Below are positions 24,403 through 35,304 of a stretch of 64,000 nucleotides of DNA, in pieces (the first letter of the stretch is position 1; each line of letters starts with the position of its first letter). Origin of the DNA: Alteromonadaceae bacterium BrNp21-10 (GTDB lineage Bacteria; Pseudomonadota; Gammaproteobacteria; Enterobacterales; Alteromonadaceae); contig JAUHQD010000007.1 of assembly GCA_030418115.1 (NCBI GenBank), positions 147,267 to 211,266 on the forward strand, given 5' to 3'. Both the position numbers and the translations under genes were made by a program. The notes below the pieces were generated by a model that had not been told where the DNA came from, ran no database searches, and worked only from the letters and a program-made list of their open reading frames with translations.

Positions 24403-27024
24403 ATGACTCAGCAAACAGCCAGTTTTATTAATGTCGGTGAGCGTACTAACGTTACCGGTTCTGCCATGTTCAAACGCCTGATCTTAGAAGGCGATTTTGA
24501 TACCGCTTTAGATGTCGCCCGTCAGCAAGTTGAAAACGGCGCACAGATTATTGATATCAACATGGATGAAGCCATGTTGGACTCTGAAGCTGCCATGGTG
24601 CGTTTCTTAAATCTGATTGCTTCGGAACCGGATATTTCGCGGGTGCCGATTATGATCGATTCCTCTAAATGGTCGATTATCGAAGCCGGATTAAAATGTG
24701 TACAAGGTAAGGCTATTGTTAATTCTATTAGCCTCAAAGAAGGTGAAGAAGCCTTTTTACATCAAGCTAAATTAGTTAAACGCTACGGTGCCGCGACGGT
24801 GGTGATGGCTTTTGATGAAAAAGGCCAAGCGGATACCGAAGACAGAAAATTCGAAATCTGTGAGCGCAGCTATAAAGTCCTTACTGAGAAGCTTAATTTT
24901 CCACCAGAAGATATTATTTTCGACCCAAATATTTTCGCCGTTGCTACCGGCATTGAAGAGCACAATAACTACGCAGTGGATTTTATTAACGCTACACGTC
25001 GTATTAAAAAGCACTTACCCCATGCGCATATTTCCGGTGGTTTATCCAATGTGTCGTTCTCGTTCCGTGGTAATAATCCGGTACGTGAAGCCATGCACTC
25101 GGTATTTTTGTACCACGCCATTAAAGCCGGTATGGATATGGGTATTGTTAACGCTGGCCAATTGGCGGTGTATGACGATATCCCAGCAGAATTAAAAGAA
25201 GCGGTTGAAGATGTCATTCTTAACCGTCGTGACGATGGCACCGATCGCTTATTGGAAATGGCGCCTAAATATTTAGGTGATGGTAAAGAAGTTGTTAAGG
25301 CCACATTGGAATGGCGCGAATGGCCGGTGAATAAACGCTTAGAGCATGCGCTGGTAAAAGGTATTACCGACTTTATTGAAGAAGACACTGAAGAAGCACG
25401 TTTACAAGCCGAGAAACCCCTACACGTCATTGAAGGGCCATTAATGGATGGCATGAATGTAGTCGGGGATTTATTCGGTGAAGGTAAAATGTTTTTACCA
25501 CAGGTGGTTAAATCCGCACGAGTAATGAAACGCGCCGTCGCTTATCTAGAACCTTATATTGAGTTGGAAAAAGATCAAAGCAGCAGCAATGGTAAAATTT
25601 TGCTGGCTACGGTAAAAGGTGATGTCCACGATATCGGCAAAAATATCGTTGGTGTGGTACTGCAATGTAATAACTTTGAGATTATTGACCTAGGGGTGAT
25701 GGTCTCAAGTGAGAAAATCCTCAGAACCGCCCGTGAAGAAAACGTCGATATGATTGGCCTTTCAGGCCTGATCACGCCGTCTTTGGATGAAATGGTGAAT
25801 GTCGCCAAAGAAATGCAGCGTCAAGGTTTTGATTTACCTTTATTGATTGGTGGTGCCACCACATCCAAAGCCCATACTGCGGTAAAAATTGAGCAAAACT
25901 ATCAGCACCCAGTGGTGTATGTGCCCAATGCGTCACGTGCCGTGGGCGTATGTCAGCGCTTAATTACCAAAGAAAATCGTGCGATTTATGCTGCCGAACT
26001 GGCCAAAGAATACGATGTAGTACGCGAGCAGCATGCCCGTAAACAACCGCGCTCTAAACCGGTAAGTTTAGAAAGAGCTCGCGACAACAAATTTGTGCCC
26101 GATTTTAGTCAGTATCAACCCTCCACCCCTAATCAACTTGGTGTGCAAACCATTGAAGCCGATATTGCTACCTTGCGTGAGTATATCGACTGGACGCCAT
26201 TCTTCCTTACTTGGTCATTAGCGGGTAAATATCCGCGTATTTTGGATGATGAAGTCGTAGGTGAAGAAGCCAAAAAACTGTTTGTTGATGCTAATGCGCT
26301 ACTCGATAGAGTCATCGCCAGTGGCGAGTTGAAAGCCAAAGGTGTATTTGGTTTATTCCCCGCTAATAGCCAAGGCGAAGACGTTTTGATTTATACCGAT
26401 GAATCTCGTCAGCATGTATTGAAAACTGCGCATCATTTACGTCAGCAAACTTTGAAGCCCAAGGGTGCTAATTACTGTTTAAGCGACTTTGTGGCGAGTG
26501 TGGATTCTGGCGTTAAAGATTATATGGGCGCTTTTGCGGTAACCGCTGGTATTGGTGAAGATGAATTAGCTCAAGTGTTTTTAGACGAGCTTGATGATTA
26601 CAACAGCATTATGTCCAAGGCCATAGCCGATCGTTTAGCCGAGGCGTTTGCGGAATACATGCACCAGCTAGTACGCAAACAGCATTGGGGTTTTGCTGCC
26701 GATGAACAACTGGATAATAACGAACTGATCCGTGAAAAATATCAGGGTATTCGACCTGCACCGGGTTACGCTGCTTGTCCAGAGCATACTGAAAAGCAAA
26801 CCATATGGGAGTTACTGGATGCTGAAAAGCATACCGGTATGCAGCTAACCGAAAGCTTTGCCATGTGGCCCGGGGCATCGGTATCCGGTTGGTACTTCGC
26901 CCATCCAGATTGTCGTTATTTTGCAGTGGCGCAAATTCAACAAGATCAACTAGAAGATTATGCCGAGCGTAAAAATTGGTCATTGGAAACCGCCGAAAAA
27001 TGGCTTGGCCCTAATTTGAGTTAG
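24403..27024 (+). CDS. metH: Methionine synthase, folate/cobalamin/reactivation modules
   Basis: 873 residues corresponding to E. coli MetH from about residue 355 onward. Order: pterin-binding barrel ([20 protein letters not shown] to about 270), cobalamin cap and Rossmann-like binding domain with the lower-ligand motif [15 protein letters not shown] (His near 408) and [15 protein letters not shown], then the SAM-dependent reactivation domain (from about 560; [20 protein letters not shown], and [15 protein letters not shown] that binds SAM). AAGGCGGG precedes the ATG at 24403. It transfers methyl from methyl-tetrahydrofolate via cobalamin to homocysteine held by the neighbouring protein. Confidence 0.95.
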   Translation: MTQQTASFINVGERTNVTGSAMFKRLILEGDFDTALDVARQQVENGAQIIDINMDEAMLDSEAAMVRFLNLIASEPDISRVPIMIDSSKWSIIEAGLKCVQGKAIVNSISLKEGEEAFLHQAKLVKRYGAATVVMAFDEKGQADTEDRKFEICERSYKVLTEKLNFPPEDIIFDPNIFAVATGIEEHNNYAVDFINATRRIKKHLPHAHISGGLSNVSFSFRGNNPVREAMHSVFLYHAIKAGMDMGIVNAGQLAVYDDIPAELKEAVEDVILNRRDDGTDRLLEMAPKYLGDGKEVVKATLEWREWPVNKRLEHALVKGITDFIEEDTEEARLQAEKPLHVIEGPLMDGMNVVGDLFGEGKMFLPQVVKSARVMKRAVAYLEPYIELEKDQSSSNGKILLATVKGDVHDIGKNIVGVVLQCNNFEIIDLGVMVSSEKILRTAREENVDMIGLSGLITPSLDEMVNVAKEMQRQGFDLPLLIGGATTSKAHTAVKIEQNYQHPVVYVPNASRAVGVCQRLITKENRAIYAAELAKEYDVVREQHARKQPRSKPVSLERARDNKFVPDFSQYQPSTPNQLGVQTIEADIATLREYIDWTPFFLTWSLAGKYPRILDDEVVGEEAKKLFVDANALLDRVIASGELKAKGVFGLFPANSQGEDVLIYTDESRQHVLKTAHHLRQQTLKPKGANYCLSDFVASVDSGVKDYMGAFAVTAGIGEDELAQVFLDELDDYNSIMSKAIADRLAEAFAEYMHQLVRKQHWGFAADEQLDNNELIREKYQGIRPAPGYAACPEHTEKQTIWELLDAEKHTGMQLTESFAMWPGASVSGWYFAHPDCRYFAVAQIQQDQLEDYAERKNWSLETAEKWLGPNLS

Positions 27025-27037
27025 TGAGTATTAATTA

Positions 27038-27634
27038 ATGAGTAAACCCTTTAGTCAGGCCTGTGAAAATAACAAGCAACCTATTTTAGATAAGTTGTTA
27101 GTACATTTTCGTCAGGCCTCTAGGGTGCTAGAAATAGGCTCTGGTACCGGCCAACATGCAGTGTTTTTTGCGAAAAATCTGCCTCATCTGCAATGGCATT
27201 GTAGTGATATGCCAGCCAACCATGCCGGTATCAATCAATGGTTGGCTGATTATCCTTCGGCTAATTTGCATGCTCCTGTGCCTTTTACTATCGGTCAAGA
27301 CAGTTGGCCATTAGAGTTAGTTGTAGATAAAGTGGATGCGGTATTTAGCGCCAATACCACGCATATTATGCAACGTAGTGAAGTGCCGATAATGTTTGAT
27401 TTAATTCAAAAAAATTTACCTGAAGGCGGGATATTTTGTCAGTACGGTCCTTTTAATGTGAATGGGGATTATACCAGTGACAGTAATCGCGATTTTAACC
27501 AGTATTTAATATCACAAGGTTGTGGTGGGCTCTGGGATATTGCAGATTTGCAGGTGTTAGTATCTGGATTGGATTTATTGCATCAATACGCACTACCAGC
27601 CAATAATAAATTACTCATCTGGCAAAAATGTTAA
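27038..27634 (+). CDS. DUF938 SAM-dependent methyltransferase-like protein
   Basis: 198 residues of the DUF938 (METTL26-like) family. Rossmann motif I is RVLEIGSGTGQHAVFFAKNL; other blocks are WHCSDMPANHAGINQWL and the conserved FSANTTHIMQ and YGPFNVNGDYTSDSNRDF. It starts 13 bp after metH, so the pair is probably one transcript; use of the SAM made from methionine may explain this, but the substrate is unknown. Confidence 0.9.
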   Translation: MSKPFSQACENNKQPILDKLLVHFRQASRVLEIGSGTGQHAVFFAKNLPHLQWHCSDMPANHAGINQWLADYPSANLHAPVPFTIGQDSWPLELVVDKVDAVFSANTTHIMQRSEVPIMFDLIQKNLPEGGIFCQYGPFNVNGDYTSDSNRDFNQYLISQGCGGLWDIADLQVLVSGLDLLHQYALPANNKLLIWQKC

Positions 27635-27644
27635 TTTATCATTG

Positions 27645-28814
27645 TTAAAACGCACTAATACCGGTTATGGCACGGCCTAAAATTAAGCCATGAATATCAT
27701 AAGTCCCTTCATAAGTATTTACCGCTTCTAAGTTCAGCATATGTCGAATGACATGAAACTCGTCGGCAATGCCATTACCGCCGTGCATATCGCGAGCTGT
27801 GCGAGCAATATCTAACGCCTTACCGCAGTTGTTGCGTTTTAGCATGGAGATTAATTCTGGTGGGCAGGCATCTTGGTCCATTAAGCGGCCCATTTGTAAG
27901 GTCGCTTGTAAGCCAAGGTTAATATCCGTTTGCATATCGGCGAGCTTTTTCTGCACTAATTGATTAGCGGCTAATGGACGGCCGAATTGTTTTCTGTCGA
28001 GAGTATATTGGCGTGCTTGTTCAAAGCAAAAACTGGCTGCGCCTAAAGCGCCCCAAGCTATACCATAGCGGGCTTTGTTTAGGCAACTAAAAGGCCCTTT
28101 CAAACCTTTAACATCCCCTAGTAGTTGTTCATCAGGTACAAATACATCCTGCATCACAATCTCGCCAGTTATTGATGCTCTTAACGAAAATTTACCCTCG
28201 ATTTTGGGCGCACTTAAACCGGCAAAATTCTTTTCTAAAATAAAACCGCGAATATGGCCATCAAGTTTGGCCCACACTACAAACACATCGGCAATTGGCG
28301 AATTGGTGATCCACATTTTGCTGCCGTTAAGCAGGTAACCGCCATCAACGGCTTTCGCATGGGTTTTCATGGAGGCGGGGTCGGAACCTGAATCCGGTTC
28401 GGTTAAACCAAAACAACCTACCCATTCACCGCTGGCGAGTTTGGGTAAGTATTTTTGTTTTTGTTGTTCAGAGCCAAACGCATAAATGGGGTACATCACC
28501 AGAGATGACTGCACGCTCAGTGCGCTACGATAGCCGCTGTCGATACGTTCCACTTCGTGGGTGATCAAGCCATAACTAACATGGTTGAGGCCAGCACCGC
28601 CATATTCTTCCGGTAGGGTACAGCCTAAAAAGCCCATTTCACCAAAGGCATTAAAAATATCTCGATCAAAATGTTCGTGACGATTAGCTTCAACAATGCC
28701 CGGCAACAAACGCTGCTGGCAAAACTTGCGCGCCGTATCTTGTACAAGGCGTTCGCTGTCGTCCAATTGTGCCTGCAGTTGTAGTGGATCTTGCCAGTTA
28801 AAGATATTGCTCAT
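27645..28814 (-). CDS. gcdH: Glutaryl-CoA dehydrogenase (acyl-CoA dehydrogenase family)
   Basis: FAD enzyme that oxidises and decarboxylates glutaryl-CoA to crotonyl-CoA in lysine/tryptophan breakdown. The start is the ATG at 28814 ([19 protein letters not shown]); an open frame runs further upstream into the next gene but is a shadow there. 389 residues. Diagnostic for this member: [20 protein letters not shown], the catalytic Glu in [20 protein letters not shown], and [15 protein letters not shown]. It follows the FemAB-like gene by 34 bp, probably as one operon. Confidence 0.9.
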   Translation of the reverse strand: MSNIFNWQDPLQLQAQLDDSERLVQDTARKFCQQRLLPGIVEANRHEHFDRDIFNAFGEMGFLGCTLPEEYGGAGLNHVSYGLITHEVERIDSGYRSALSVQSSLVMYPIYAFGSEQQKQKYLPKLASGEWVGCFGLTEPDSGSDPASMKTHAKAVDGGYLLNGSKMWITNSPIADVFVVWAKLDGHIRGFILEKNFAGLSAPKIEGKFSLRASITGEIVMQDVFVPDEQLLGDVKGLKGPFSCLNKARYGIAWGALGAASFCFEQARQYTLDRKQFGRPLAANQLVQKKLADMQTDINLGLQATLQMGRLMDQDACPPELISMLKRNNCGKALDIARTARDMHGGNGIADEFHVIRHMLNLEAVNTYEGTYDIHGLILGRAITGISAF

Positions 28815-28848
28815 GATGGTCTCGGTGTTATAGGCTTTTAATATAGCT

Positions 28849-29982
28849 CTATGACTTAAAGGGTAATAGTTCCTGTGCCCGTAGTTTATATTGTTCCAGT
28901 TGCTGAGTTTCTTCAACAACAAAACGCTGCACTGCTTGGTGAAAAATATCGTCTCGTAATTGATGGCTGGAATAACACCAAACCGGCTCAAATCCTCGCG
29001 AGATCTTATGTTCGCCTTGGGTTCCTGGATTGAATGTGGTGAGTTTGTTGCGAATACAGAAATCAATGCCTTGATACAGACAGCATTCAAAATGCAGTCC
29101 ATCGACCTCGGTTAACGCGCCCCAATAACGGCCATATAACGAATTCTCATCATGTAAAAACAACGCCGCCGCAATGGCAGTATCTTGTTGGTAGGCCAAC
29201 ACTAGCAATAGATTTTCTGGCATATCTGCCAGTAGTTGCTGAAAGAATTCAAAGGTTAAATAACCGCCGTGACCACTGCGTTTTAAGTAGGTTTGTTGAT
29301 AGCACTGATAAAAAACCAGCAGGTCCTGCGGGTTAATTTGCTTAGCCACTAATGATTTTACTTCGACGCCCGCATCGGCGACTTTTTGCCGTTCACGCTT
29401 AATATTTTTACGTTTGCGCGAAGTGCAGTGCTCAAGGAAATGCTCAAAGCTTTGGTAGTCGCGATTAAACCAATGAAATTGTACCGAACGTCGTTTGCAG
29501 TAGCCGAAATCAACGAGCTCGTTATTAAAGTCCTCGGCGGTATACAACCAATGCACCGATGGATAACGTTGCTCATTGATAAAAGTAATGATCGCTTCTA
29601 TCAATTCTCGTTGAAGTGAGGGGGATAACGCTTTGGTCGTTAGCAATTTATTGCTGGGGACAGGCGTAAAAGGTATGGCGGCAATCCATTTGGGGTAATA
29701 GTCCAAACCGTGGCGTTGATAGGCTTCGGCCCAAGCCCAATCGAAAATATATTCGCCATAACTATGACTTTTTTGATAACCGGGAATAAAGCCAATAAGC
29801 TGGTCTTGGTCGCGGATCACAATGTGCTTTGGCGTCCAGCCGCTGTCACCGCCAACACATCCTTGCTGTTCCAAAGCTTGTAAAAATTCTAAACGGGTAA
29901 AAGGTGAAGTATGGCCGACTAATGTTGGCCATTGGGCGGCAATATCACTGATATTGTTGATGAAACTAATCTGTAATGGCAT
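28849..29982 (-). CDS. FemAB-like GNAT protein (DUF482)
   Basis: 377 residues of the DUF482/FemAB-like family, a tandem GNAT fold. Typical blocks: [20 protein letters not shown] at the N-terminus, [25 protein letters not shown], and [21 protein letters not shown]-terminal [16 protein letters not shown] and [18 protein letters not shown]. Family members are annotated as possible peptidoglycan amino-acid transferases, but no reaction has been demonstrated. Divergent from recX. Confidence 0.88.
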   Translation of the reverse strand: MPLQISFINNISDIAAQWPTLVGHTSPFTRLEFLQALEQQGCVGGDSGWTPKHIVIRDQDQLIGFIPGYQKSHSYGEYIFDWAWAEAYQRHGLDYYPKWIAAIPFTPVPSNKLLTTKALSPSLQRELIEAIITFINEQRYPSVHWLYTAEDFNNELVDFGYCKRRSVQFHWFNRDYQSFEHFLEHCTSRKRKNIKRERQKVADAGVEVKSLVAKQINPQDLLVFYQCYQQTYLKRSGHGGYLTFEFFQQLLADMPENLLLVLAYQQDTAIAAALFLHDENSLYGRYWGALTEVDGLHFECCLYQGIDFCIRNKLTTFNPGTQGEHKISRGFEPVWCYSSHQLRDDIFHQAVQRFVVEETQQLEQYKLRAQELLPFKS

Positions 29983-30037
29983 AAAGCGCTAAAATCTTTA
30001 GACTGATATTCACAATAAGATGGACTGATAGTAACAA

Positions 30038-30496
30038 ATGAACGATGAAACTCGTCAGAAAATTCGGGATACCTTAGTGCGATTATTGTCGCGCAGAGAA
30101 CACAGTGTCTCTGAGCTGCAGTTTAAATTGCAGGGCAGGGGCTATGAGCAACAAGATATTGCCCCAGAAATTCAACGTTTAACCGACCTTAAATTACAAA
30201 GCGATCAACGCTTTGCCGAAGTTTTTGTGCGCAATGCCATCAGCAAAGGCCAAGGAAAAATGCGTATTCAACAAGAATTAAAAGCCCATAACCTTCTTCC
30301 CCAGTGGGTGACTGCCGCTTTTGCAGAGCAAGAGACCGACTGGTTCGAATTGGCCAAGCAAGTACACGATAAAAAATTTACTAGCGACAAAATGTTAAAA
30401 GCCAAGGAAAAGCACAAACATATACGCTATTTACAGTACCGAGGTTTTGATACTGAACAAATTAAATATGCCTGCCGTTGCCGATATCAAGGTTAG
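30038..30496 (+). CDS. recX: Regulatory protein RecX
   Basis: 152-residue all-helical modulator that binds RecA filaments and limits recombination and SOS induction. Three-helix repeats: LLSRREHSVSELQFKLQGRG, RFAEVFVRNAISKGQGKMRI and YLQYRGFDTEQIKYAC. In most relatives recX sits just after recA; here the upstream neighbour is a divergent FemAB-like gene, so recA is elsewhere. A near-perfect 16-nt palindrome (TAGTCGA-CA-TCGACTA) follows the stop but has no T run. Confidence 0.92.
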   Translation: MNDETRQKIRDTLVRLLSRREHSVSELQFKLQGRGYEQQDIAPEIQRLTDLKLQSDQRFAEVFVRNAISKGQGKMRIQQELKAHNLLPQWVTAAFAEQETDWFELAKQVHDKKFTSDKMLKAKEKHKHIRYLQYRGFDTEQIKYACRCRYQG

Positions 30497-30669
30497 GCTA
30501 GTCGACATCGACTATGATCTTATACAGCCGTCATTCAATGGTGAAACGGAATGTTTTACTAGGAGTGTATTAAGTATAGATATCAACACTCAAGTAAGTT
30601 TCTGATCATCTTAATAAAAGTGGATCCGCGTTATTCTACGAAGGTTCCGGAAATAGCTAAGGTTTATGC

Positions 30670-33600
30670 ATGAAATTTGTCCAAGGGTTTGGTCAACATA
30701 TTAAGACATTGATGAGTCTGCTAACGCTAAGTTTATTTAGTAGCCGTTGTTTTGCGGTTGGCGATATATTGGCTGAGCAAAGTGCAGAAACCCTGTCGAT
30801 AGTTGCTATTGCTGTAGTCAGTATCATTCTGGTATTTATCATTGTCATGTTAGTCATGCGTGCTTCGGTTAAAAAGCATCGCAATCTTTATCAGCAGCGT
30901 TCACAACAGCTGACAGAAACCCAATCCCTTATTGATACCGCCAATTACGGCATCATTCATTTAGATAAAAATGGCCAAATTCTTTATACCAACCGCGCCG
31001 CGGGATTGATGCTAGGTAAAAAGCCGCAGCAACTACAGCAACAGGCTTTTAGTGAAGTTGTCGATTTACAGCCCTTAGAGAAATTAACTCACGCTATTAA
31101 TACCTTTGGTCACGGCATTCAGCAAAGTTATGTCGAAGCCGGTAAGCGCCATGTGCTGTTTAATGTTAATCCAGATAAAAATGACAATACCGACACCGCG
31201 ATGATCATCACCTTAATGGATGTGTCCGATTTCCAACGTCGCAGCGACGAGCAACAAGCCAAAATAAGTTTGCAACAACAGTTGTTGGAGCAGAATAAAT
31301 TGGGGCAAGTCTTCATTAATATTGCGGATAAACAGGTTGAGGTGAACTCGGTGTTTGCGCAAATGTTGCAGCAGTCGGTTGACGAAACCAATGGCCCGTT
31401 AGAGCAATTGCATAAATCAGTATGCAGTGAAGATTGGCAAATTTGGCAAAATGCGTTGGAGCAAGGCAAGCAAGGTCAACCCTTTGAGTTGCGTTGCCGC
31501 TTTGCTACCCAAGCAGGGGATGTGCTAACCCAAATTTATGGTTTTGTCAGTCAACAGGACGAAGATGGTAAGGCGCAGGCGTTACATCTTACCGTGCAGC
31601 CCTGCCAAGAAATCCACAGCCTGCAGCAACAAAATGGTGCGCAACAACACATTATGCGTGGCCTATTAAGTGCTAATCCCAATGCGATGTACTATCTCGA
31701 TCAACAAGGTAACTTGGCGGATTGTAATGGCTCCTTTGAAATGCTTTTTGGTACTAATTTGTTGTCGATTCAAGGACAGAACATTAACCAATTAGATTTT
31801 ATTCCCGATGCCATTCGCCAAATGCATACCGTCGATGAACTGATGCTCGCTAGCATGGGCGGCGGTATGTATAAGGAAATTGAACTTAAGGTTAATGATA
31901 GTGAGACTAAGTTATTGCGAGTGCGTTTGCAGTCTTATAAAAATGCCGAGGGTAAAAGCGCCGGTCTGATTGGCATTTTCGAAGATGTCACCGTGCAAAA
32001 ACACATTGAACAACAGCTACAACAAACCGAACAACGCTTTACCGATATGCTGGATCTAGCGCCGATGGCAGTGGCGGTTATCGATAAAGATGATCATATT
32101 ATTCAGGCCAATCATGCGTTAACCGATCGTCTTGGTTTAACCGCTAAAGAAATGAAAAAAGGCTCATTTTATGAGTTGTTCACCGACCCTAAACAATCTG
32201 GTAAAGCGGCCAAATTACTCCATCAAACCGGTCGTGTGCGTGAGTTTGCAGCCATATTGCAAGGCAATAGCAAAGACCTTTGCCCTAGTGAACTGCATAT
32301 TGATGTCTTTGATAAAGAGCAGCAAACCTACCTTTGTTGGATAGCCGATATCAGTAATCAACAATTCCATCAGGATAAATTTGAAAGCTTGTTACAACAC
32401 AGCAGTATGCCAATGGCAGTATTTACCGATGAAGGCTTTAATCAGCTTAATCCCGCTGCTTGTGAGTTCTTTGATATTGAAGACGAAGATGATTTGTTTG
32501 GCTTGTTCCCTTATTCCGAACAACTGAATGGTAACGCCGACGCTCAGGAAACCCTGCAGCAGAAAATCAAACAAGTTAAACGAGACGGCAAGGCACTGAG
32601 CTTAGTGTGGCAACATAAGCACAAAGAACAGTTTTTACCTTGTCAGGCGACTTATGTGCCGATGTACAAAGGTAAAGAACTGGATTCTATTTTGTGTGTG
32701 TGGATGGATATGCGCGCCATTAATCAGGCCGCTGAAGAGCGTATGCAAGCGGTTAACTTGCAACAAGCCGCTGAACGTACCGCCGCTGAAAAACAACAGT
32801 TGCTGGAAAGTAGCCAAGACCAACTCGCCAATAAGGTGAAAAGTCTCAGTGAAACCGAAAATCGATTGCAAGAGGCACAACAAGATCTCAGTCAAAAACA
32901 AAGCAAGATTAGCGACTTGCAACAAGCGCATCAAAATGTCACCGACAACCTGCAACAACTACAACAGGACTATGCGAAAAGCCGTTCCTTGTTAGAAGAC
33001 AGTCAGCAAAGTAATGCTGAACTGGAAGAGCAATTACAACAGTCCAGTGTCAAGGTCGGTGCGCTAGAGAAACAACGCTCGCAAATTGCCGATGCCCTGC
33101 AAAATAGTGAGCAGCAGTATCAACGTTCTCAAGAACAGCTGGCCGAAAGTGAAGAAACCAGCGAACGATTACAGCAAGAGCAGTTACAGCAGCAACAAGA
33201 ACTATCAGAGTTCGTGGCGCAGATTGATTCCTTAAAACAATCCATTCAGCAAAAAGATCAACAGATATTGCAAGTTAGCGATCATATCGAAGGCTTACAA
33301 GCGCAGTTGTTGAGTTCGGGCCAAGCTGGCGAAAAACTCCGTGAGCAATTAGTTAATCAACGCAAAGCCAGTGAAAAAGCGGAATTACAGCGTCGTGAAT
33401 TAGAACTGGCTTGTAACAAGGCGCAGTCGGAATTGTCGGGTAAAGCCCAGCATATTGAACATCTGCAATTGGAAATGGACAAGTTTGAGCAAATGTCCAA
33501 TCAGCAAAAAGGCGATATGGAGCAGCAGCAAAAGTTATTGCAACAAGAGCTAGAAGCTAAGCAACAGCAATTGCAGGAAACCACCAAAACATTGGATGAA

Positions 33601-35193
33601 ACCAAGCGTCAGGCAGAGGCCGATAAACAAGTTAAATTTGAACAACAACAACGTTTGCAGCAGTTGAAAGACGAACTACAAGACGTTGAAAAGCGTACCA
33701 ATGAAGAACAACAGCGTATTGCCCAAAGTAGTCAGCAATGGCAAGAACAGCAGCAGGCCTTGCAACAGGAGTTAGAAGCGAAGCAGCAACAATTGCAGGA
33801 AACCCAGCAAATTCTCAACGAATCTAAGCAGCAGACGGAAGAAGAAAAAGCCGAGAAGGCCAGACAAACAGAAAAATTTGAGCAACTTAAAAATGAATTG
33901 GCAGAAGTGGAGCGTCGTACTGCACAGAAACAACAAGAGATGTCTCAGTCTGATCAGCAACGTCAACAGCAACAACAGGCTTTACAACAAGAGTTAGAAG
34001 CCAAGCAGCAACAATTGTTACAAACCCAGCAAAAACTGGATGAAACCCAACGCCAGTCAGACGCTGATAGAGCAGAACGTGAACAACAGCAGCAAAAACT
34101 GGAACTACTCAAAGTAGAATTGTCTGGAGTTGAACAACGTTCGCAAATTCAGCAAGAAATGATGCAAGGTAGTGACGAGCAGTGGCGTCAGAATCATGAA
34201 GAAATTGAGGCGCAGAAGAAACAATTGCAACAGGCATTAATTGAAGCCGAAAATCAAAATGCTGCAATGCAACAACAATTGCAGGGTAGCTTAGTGGAAC
34301 TACAAAAAGCCGAGAATCAGGTATCCGAAACCCAAACCGGTGAGCAAAAGCTACAACAAGAACTGGAATTGGCACGTAAGCAAGCTGAAGAATTACAGGA
34401 GTTATTGTTGCAGCGTGAGCAGCAAGAATCGAAATTACAGAACCAGTTGAATGAGCAACAAAAAACATTATTGGAAAGTGAGAGCAATATATCCGCTCTC
34501 GAAGGTCAGCAAAAACAACTCACTGAACAATTACATGCGGTGCAACAAGAGTATTCCCATACCAAGCAAGACTTAAGTACTCAGGACAGTAATCAATCCG
34601 AATTAGCCGAACAGCTAAAACGTCTTGAGTCGGAATTAAAAGACAACCAGCAACAACTCGATAGTAAAGAACAAGCCTTACAGGACGCACAAAAACAATT
34701 ACAAACCAGTCAGCAGCAAATAGAGCAGCAAGAAAAAGCCCTTGTAGATGCCCACAAGGAAGAGTTACAACAAGCTAAAATCGCCGCTGAAAAGGCACCG
34801 CCAGCGGAGAAAAAACCAATACCAGATTTTGCCACATTAGACATGCCACAAGATCCAGAAGTGTGGTTTGCGTTGTTACCTTATCTGCAAAACAATCCCA
34901 GCTCAGCCCCCTTGCCGGTGGAATTAAACGCCTTAATGGATGAATTAGAGCAAGCGACGCAAATTACCGATGAAGCGGTGCAAGCGGAAGACGCGGGTAA
35001 AATATTGGTTAACTCAAGAAAACTGGTCAAAATCGCCACCAAAATCGCCTCTGAACCCTTGACTGACTTAAGCACTCAGCTAGAAGCGGCGGTTAAGCAA
35101 GGGCAGGTGGACAGCATCTCCATCTTCTGGCCAAACATGAAAAAATCTCTACTTATCACATTGCGGGTAATTTATTCCCATTTGCAGGGCTAA
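30670..35193 (+). CDS. Giant membrane-anchored multi-PAS coiled-coil protein with a degenerate Hpt-like end
   Basis: 1507 residues. An N-terminal hydrophobic leader (about 1-30) and a second membrane helix (about 44-65, VAIAVVSIILVFIIVMLVM) place the bulk in the cytoplasm. Roughly five PAS-like domains follow: 85-185, 205-315, 330-445, 452-565 and 567-685 (e.g. DTANYGIIHLDKNGQILYTN, LDLAPMAVAVIDKDDHIIQA). Residues 690-1395 are an unbroken Gln/Glu-rich coiled coil that includes three tandem 74-residue repeats. The last 110 residues resemble a histidine phosphotransfer helical bundle, but the expected HSLKG is NSRKL, so no phospho-His. No HisKA, ATPase, GGDEF, EAL or MCP domain is present. It lies directly before alaS. 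Role unknown; scaffold or polar organiser are the likely kinds. Confidence 0.85.
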   Translation: MKFVQGFGQHIKTLMSLLTLSLFSSRCFAVGDILAEQSAETLSIVAIAVVSIILVFIIVMLVMRASVKKHRNLYQQRSQQLTETQSLIDTANYGIIHLDKNGQILYTNRAAGLMLGKKPQQLQQQAFSEVVDLQPLEKLTHAINTFGHGIQQSYVEAGKRHVLFNVNPDKNDNTDTAMIITLMDVSDFQRRSDEQQAKISLQQQLLEQNKLGQVFINIADKQVEVNSVFAQMLQQSVDETNGPLEQLHKSVCSEDWQIWQNALEQGKQGQPFELRCRFATQAGDVLTQIYGFVSQQDEDGKAQALHLTVQPCQEIHSLQQQNGAQQHIMRGLLSANPNAMYYLDQQGNLADCNGSFEMLFGTNLLSIQGQNINQLDFIPDAIRQMHTVDELMLASMGGGMYKEIELKVNDSETKLLRVRLQSYKNAEGKSAGLIGIFEDVTVQKHIEQQLQQTEQRFTDMLDLAPMAVAVIDKDDHIIQANHALTDRLGLTAKEMKKGSFYELFTDPKQSGKAAKLLHQTGRVREFAAILQGNSKDLCPSELHIDVFDKEQQTYLCWIADISNQQFHQDKFESLLQHSSMPMAVFTDEGFNQLNPAACEFFDIEDEDDLFGLFPYSEQLNGNADAQETLQQKIKQVKRDGKALSLVWQHKHKEQFLPCQATYVPMYKGKELDSILCVWMDMRAINQAAEERMQAVNLQQAAERTAAEKQQLLESSQDQLANKVKSLSETENRLQEAQQDLSQKQSKISDLQQAHQNVTDNLQQLQQDYAKSRSLLEDSQQSNAELEEQLQQSSVKVGALEKQRSQIADALQNSEQQYQRSQEQLAESEETSERLQQEQLQQQQELSEFVAQIDSLKQSIQQKDQQILQVSDHIEGLQAQLLSSGQAGEKLREQLVNQRKASEKAELQRRELELACNKAQSELSGKAQHIEHLQLEMDKFEQMSNQQKGDMEQQQKLLQQELEAKQQQLQETTKTLDETKRQAEADKQVKFEQQQRLQQLKDELQDVEKRTNEEQQRIAQSSQQWQEQQQALQQELEAKQQQLQETQQILNESKQQTEEEKAEKARQTEKFEQLKNELAEVERRTAQKQQEMSQSDQQRQQQQQALQQELEAKQQQLLQTQQKLDETQRQSDADRAEREQQQQKLELLKVELSGVEQRSQIQQEMMQGSDEQWRQNHEEIEAQKKQLQQALIEAENQNAAMQQQLQGSLVELQKAENQVSETQTGEQKLQQELELARKQAEELQELLLQREQQESKLQNQLNEQQKTLLESESNISALEGQQKQLTEQLHAVQQEYSHTKQDLSTQDSNQSELAEQLKRLESELKDNQQQLDSKEQALQDAQKQLQTSQQQIEQQEKALVDAHKEELQQAKIAAEKAPPAEKKPIPDFATLDMPQDPEVWFALLPYLQNNPSSAPLPVELNALMDELEQATQITDEAVQAEDAGKILVNSRKLVKIATKIASEPLTDLSTQLEAAVKQGQVDSISIFWPNMKKSLLITLRVIYSHLQG
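33538..34203 (+). repeat. Three tandem 222-bp repeats inside the coiled-coil gene
   Basis: Units start at 33538, 33760 and 33982, each coding a 74-residue block that begins LQQELEAKQQQL and contains a KxELxxVExR segment at about residue 44. Copies are diverged in the middle but keep exact length and frame, as expected of a coiled coil grown by duplication. Confidence 0.85.
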
Positions 35194-35204
35194 ATGGCCC
35201 TTTA

Positions 35205-35228
35205 GCCGCTGTAAACCGGCGTTTTTTC
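35205..35228 (+). terminator. Weak terminator-like hairpin after the PAS/coiled-coil gene
   Basis: CGCTG-TAAAC-CGGCG (one G-T pair) followed by six T, 12 bp after the stop codon. Short stem, so efficiency is uncertain. Confidence 0.45.
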
Positions 35229-35304
35229 ATGATATCTTGCGCAGCTGTTTGTAATTTGACACTTTAGGTCAACACGCCTTCGCTGAATAGAGTCAGGATA
35301 ATCG

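Noticed and set aside
28815..29102. Upstream extension of the glutaryl-CoA dehydrogenase frame
   Set aside because: It overlaps the end of the FemAB-like gene on the same strand; the ATG at 28814 gives the normal family length.
33541..34100. Direct repeats that could suggest a CRISPR or mobile repeat array
   Set aside because: They are in-frame diverged coding repeats of a coiled coil with no spacers.
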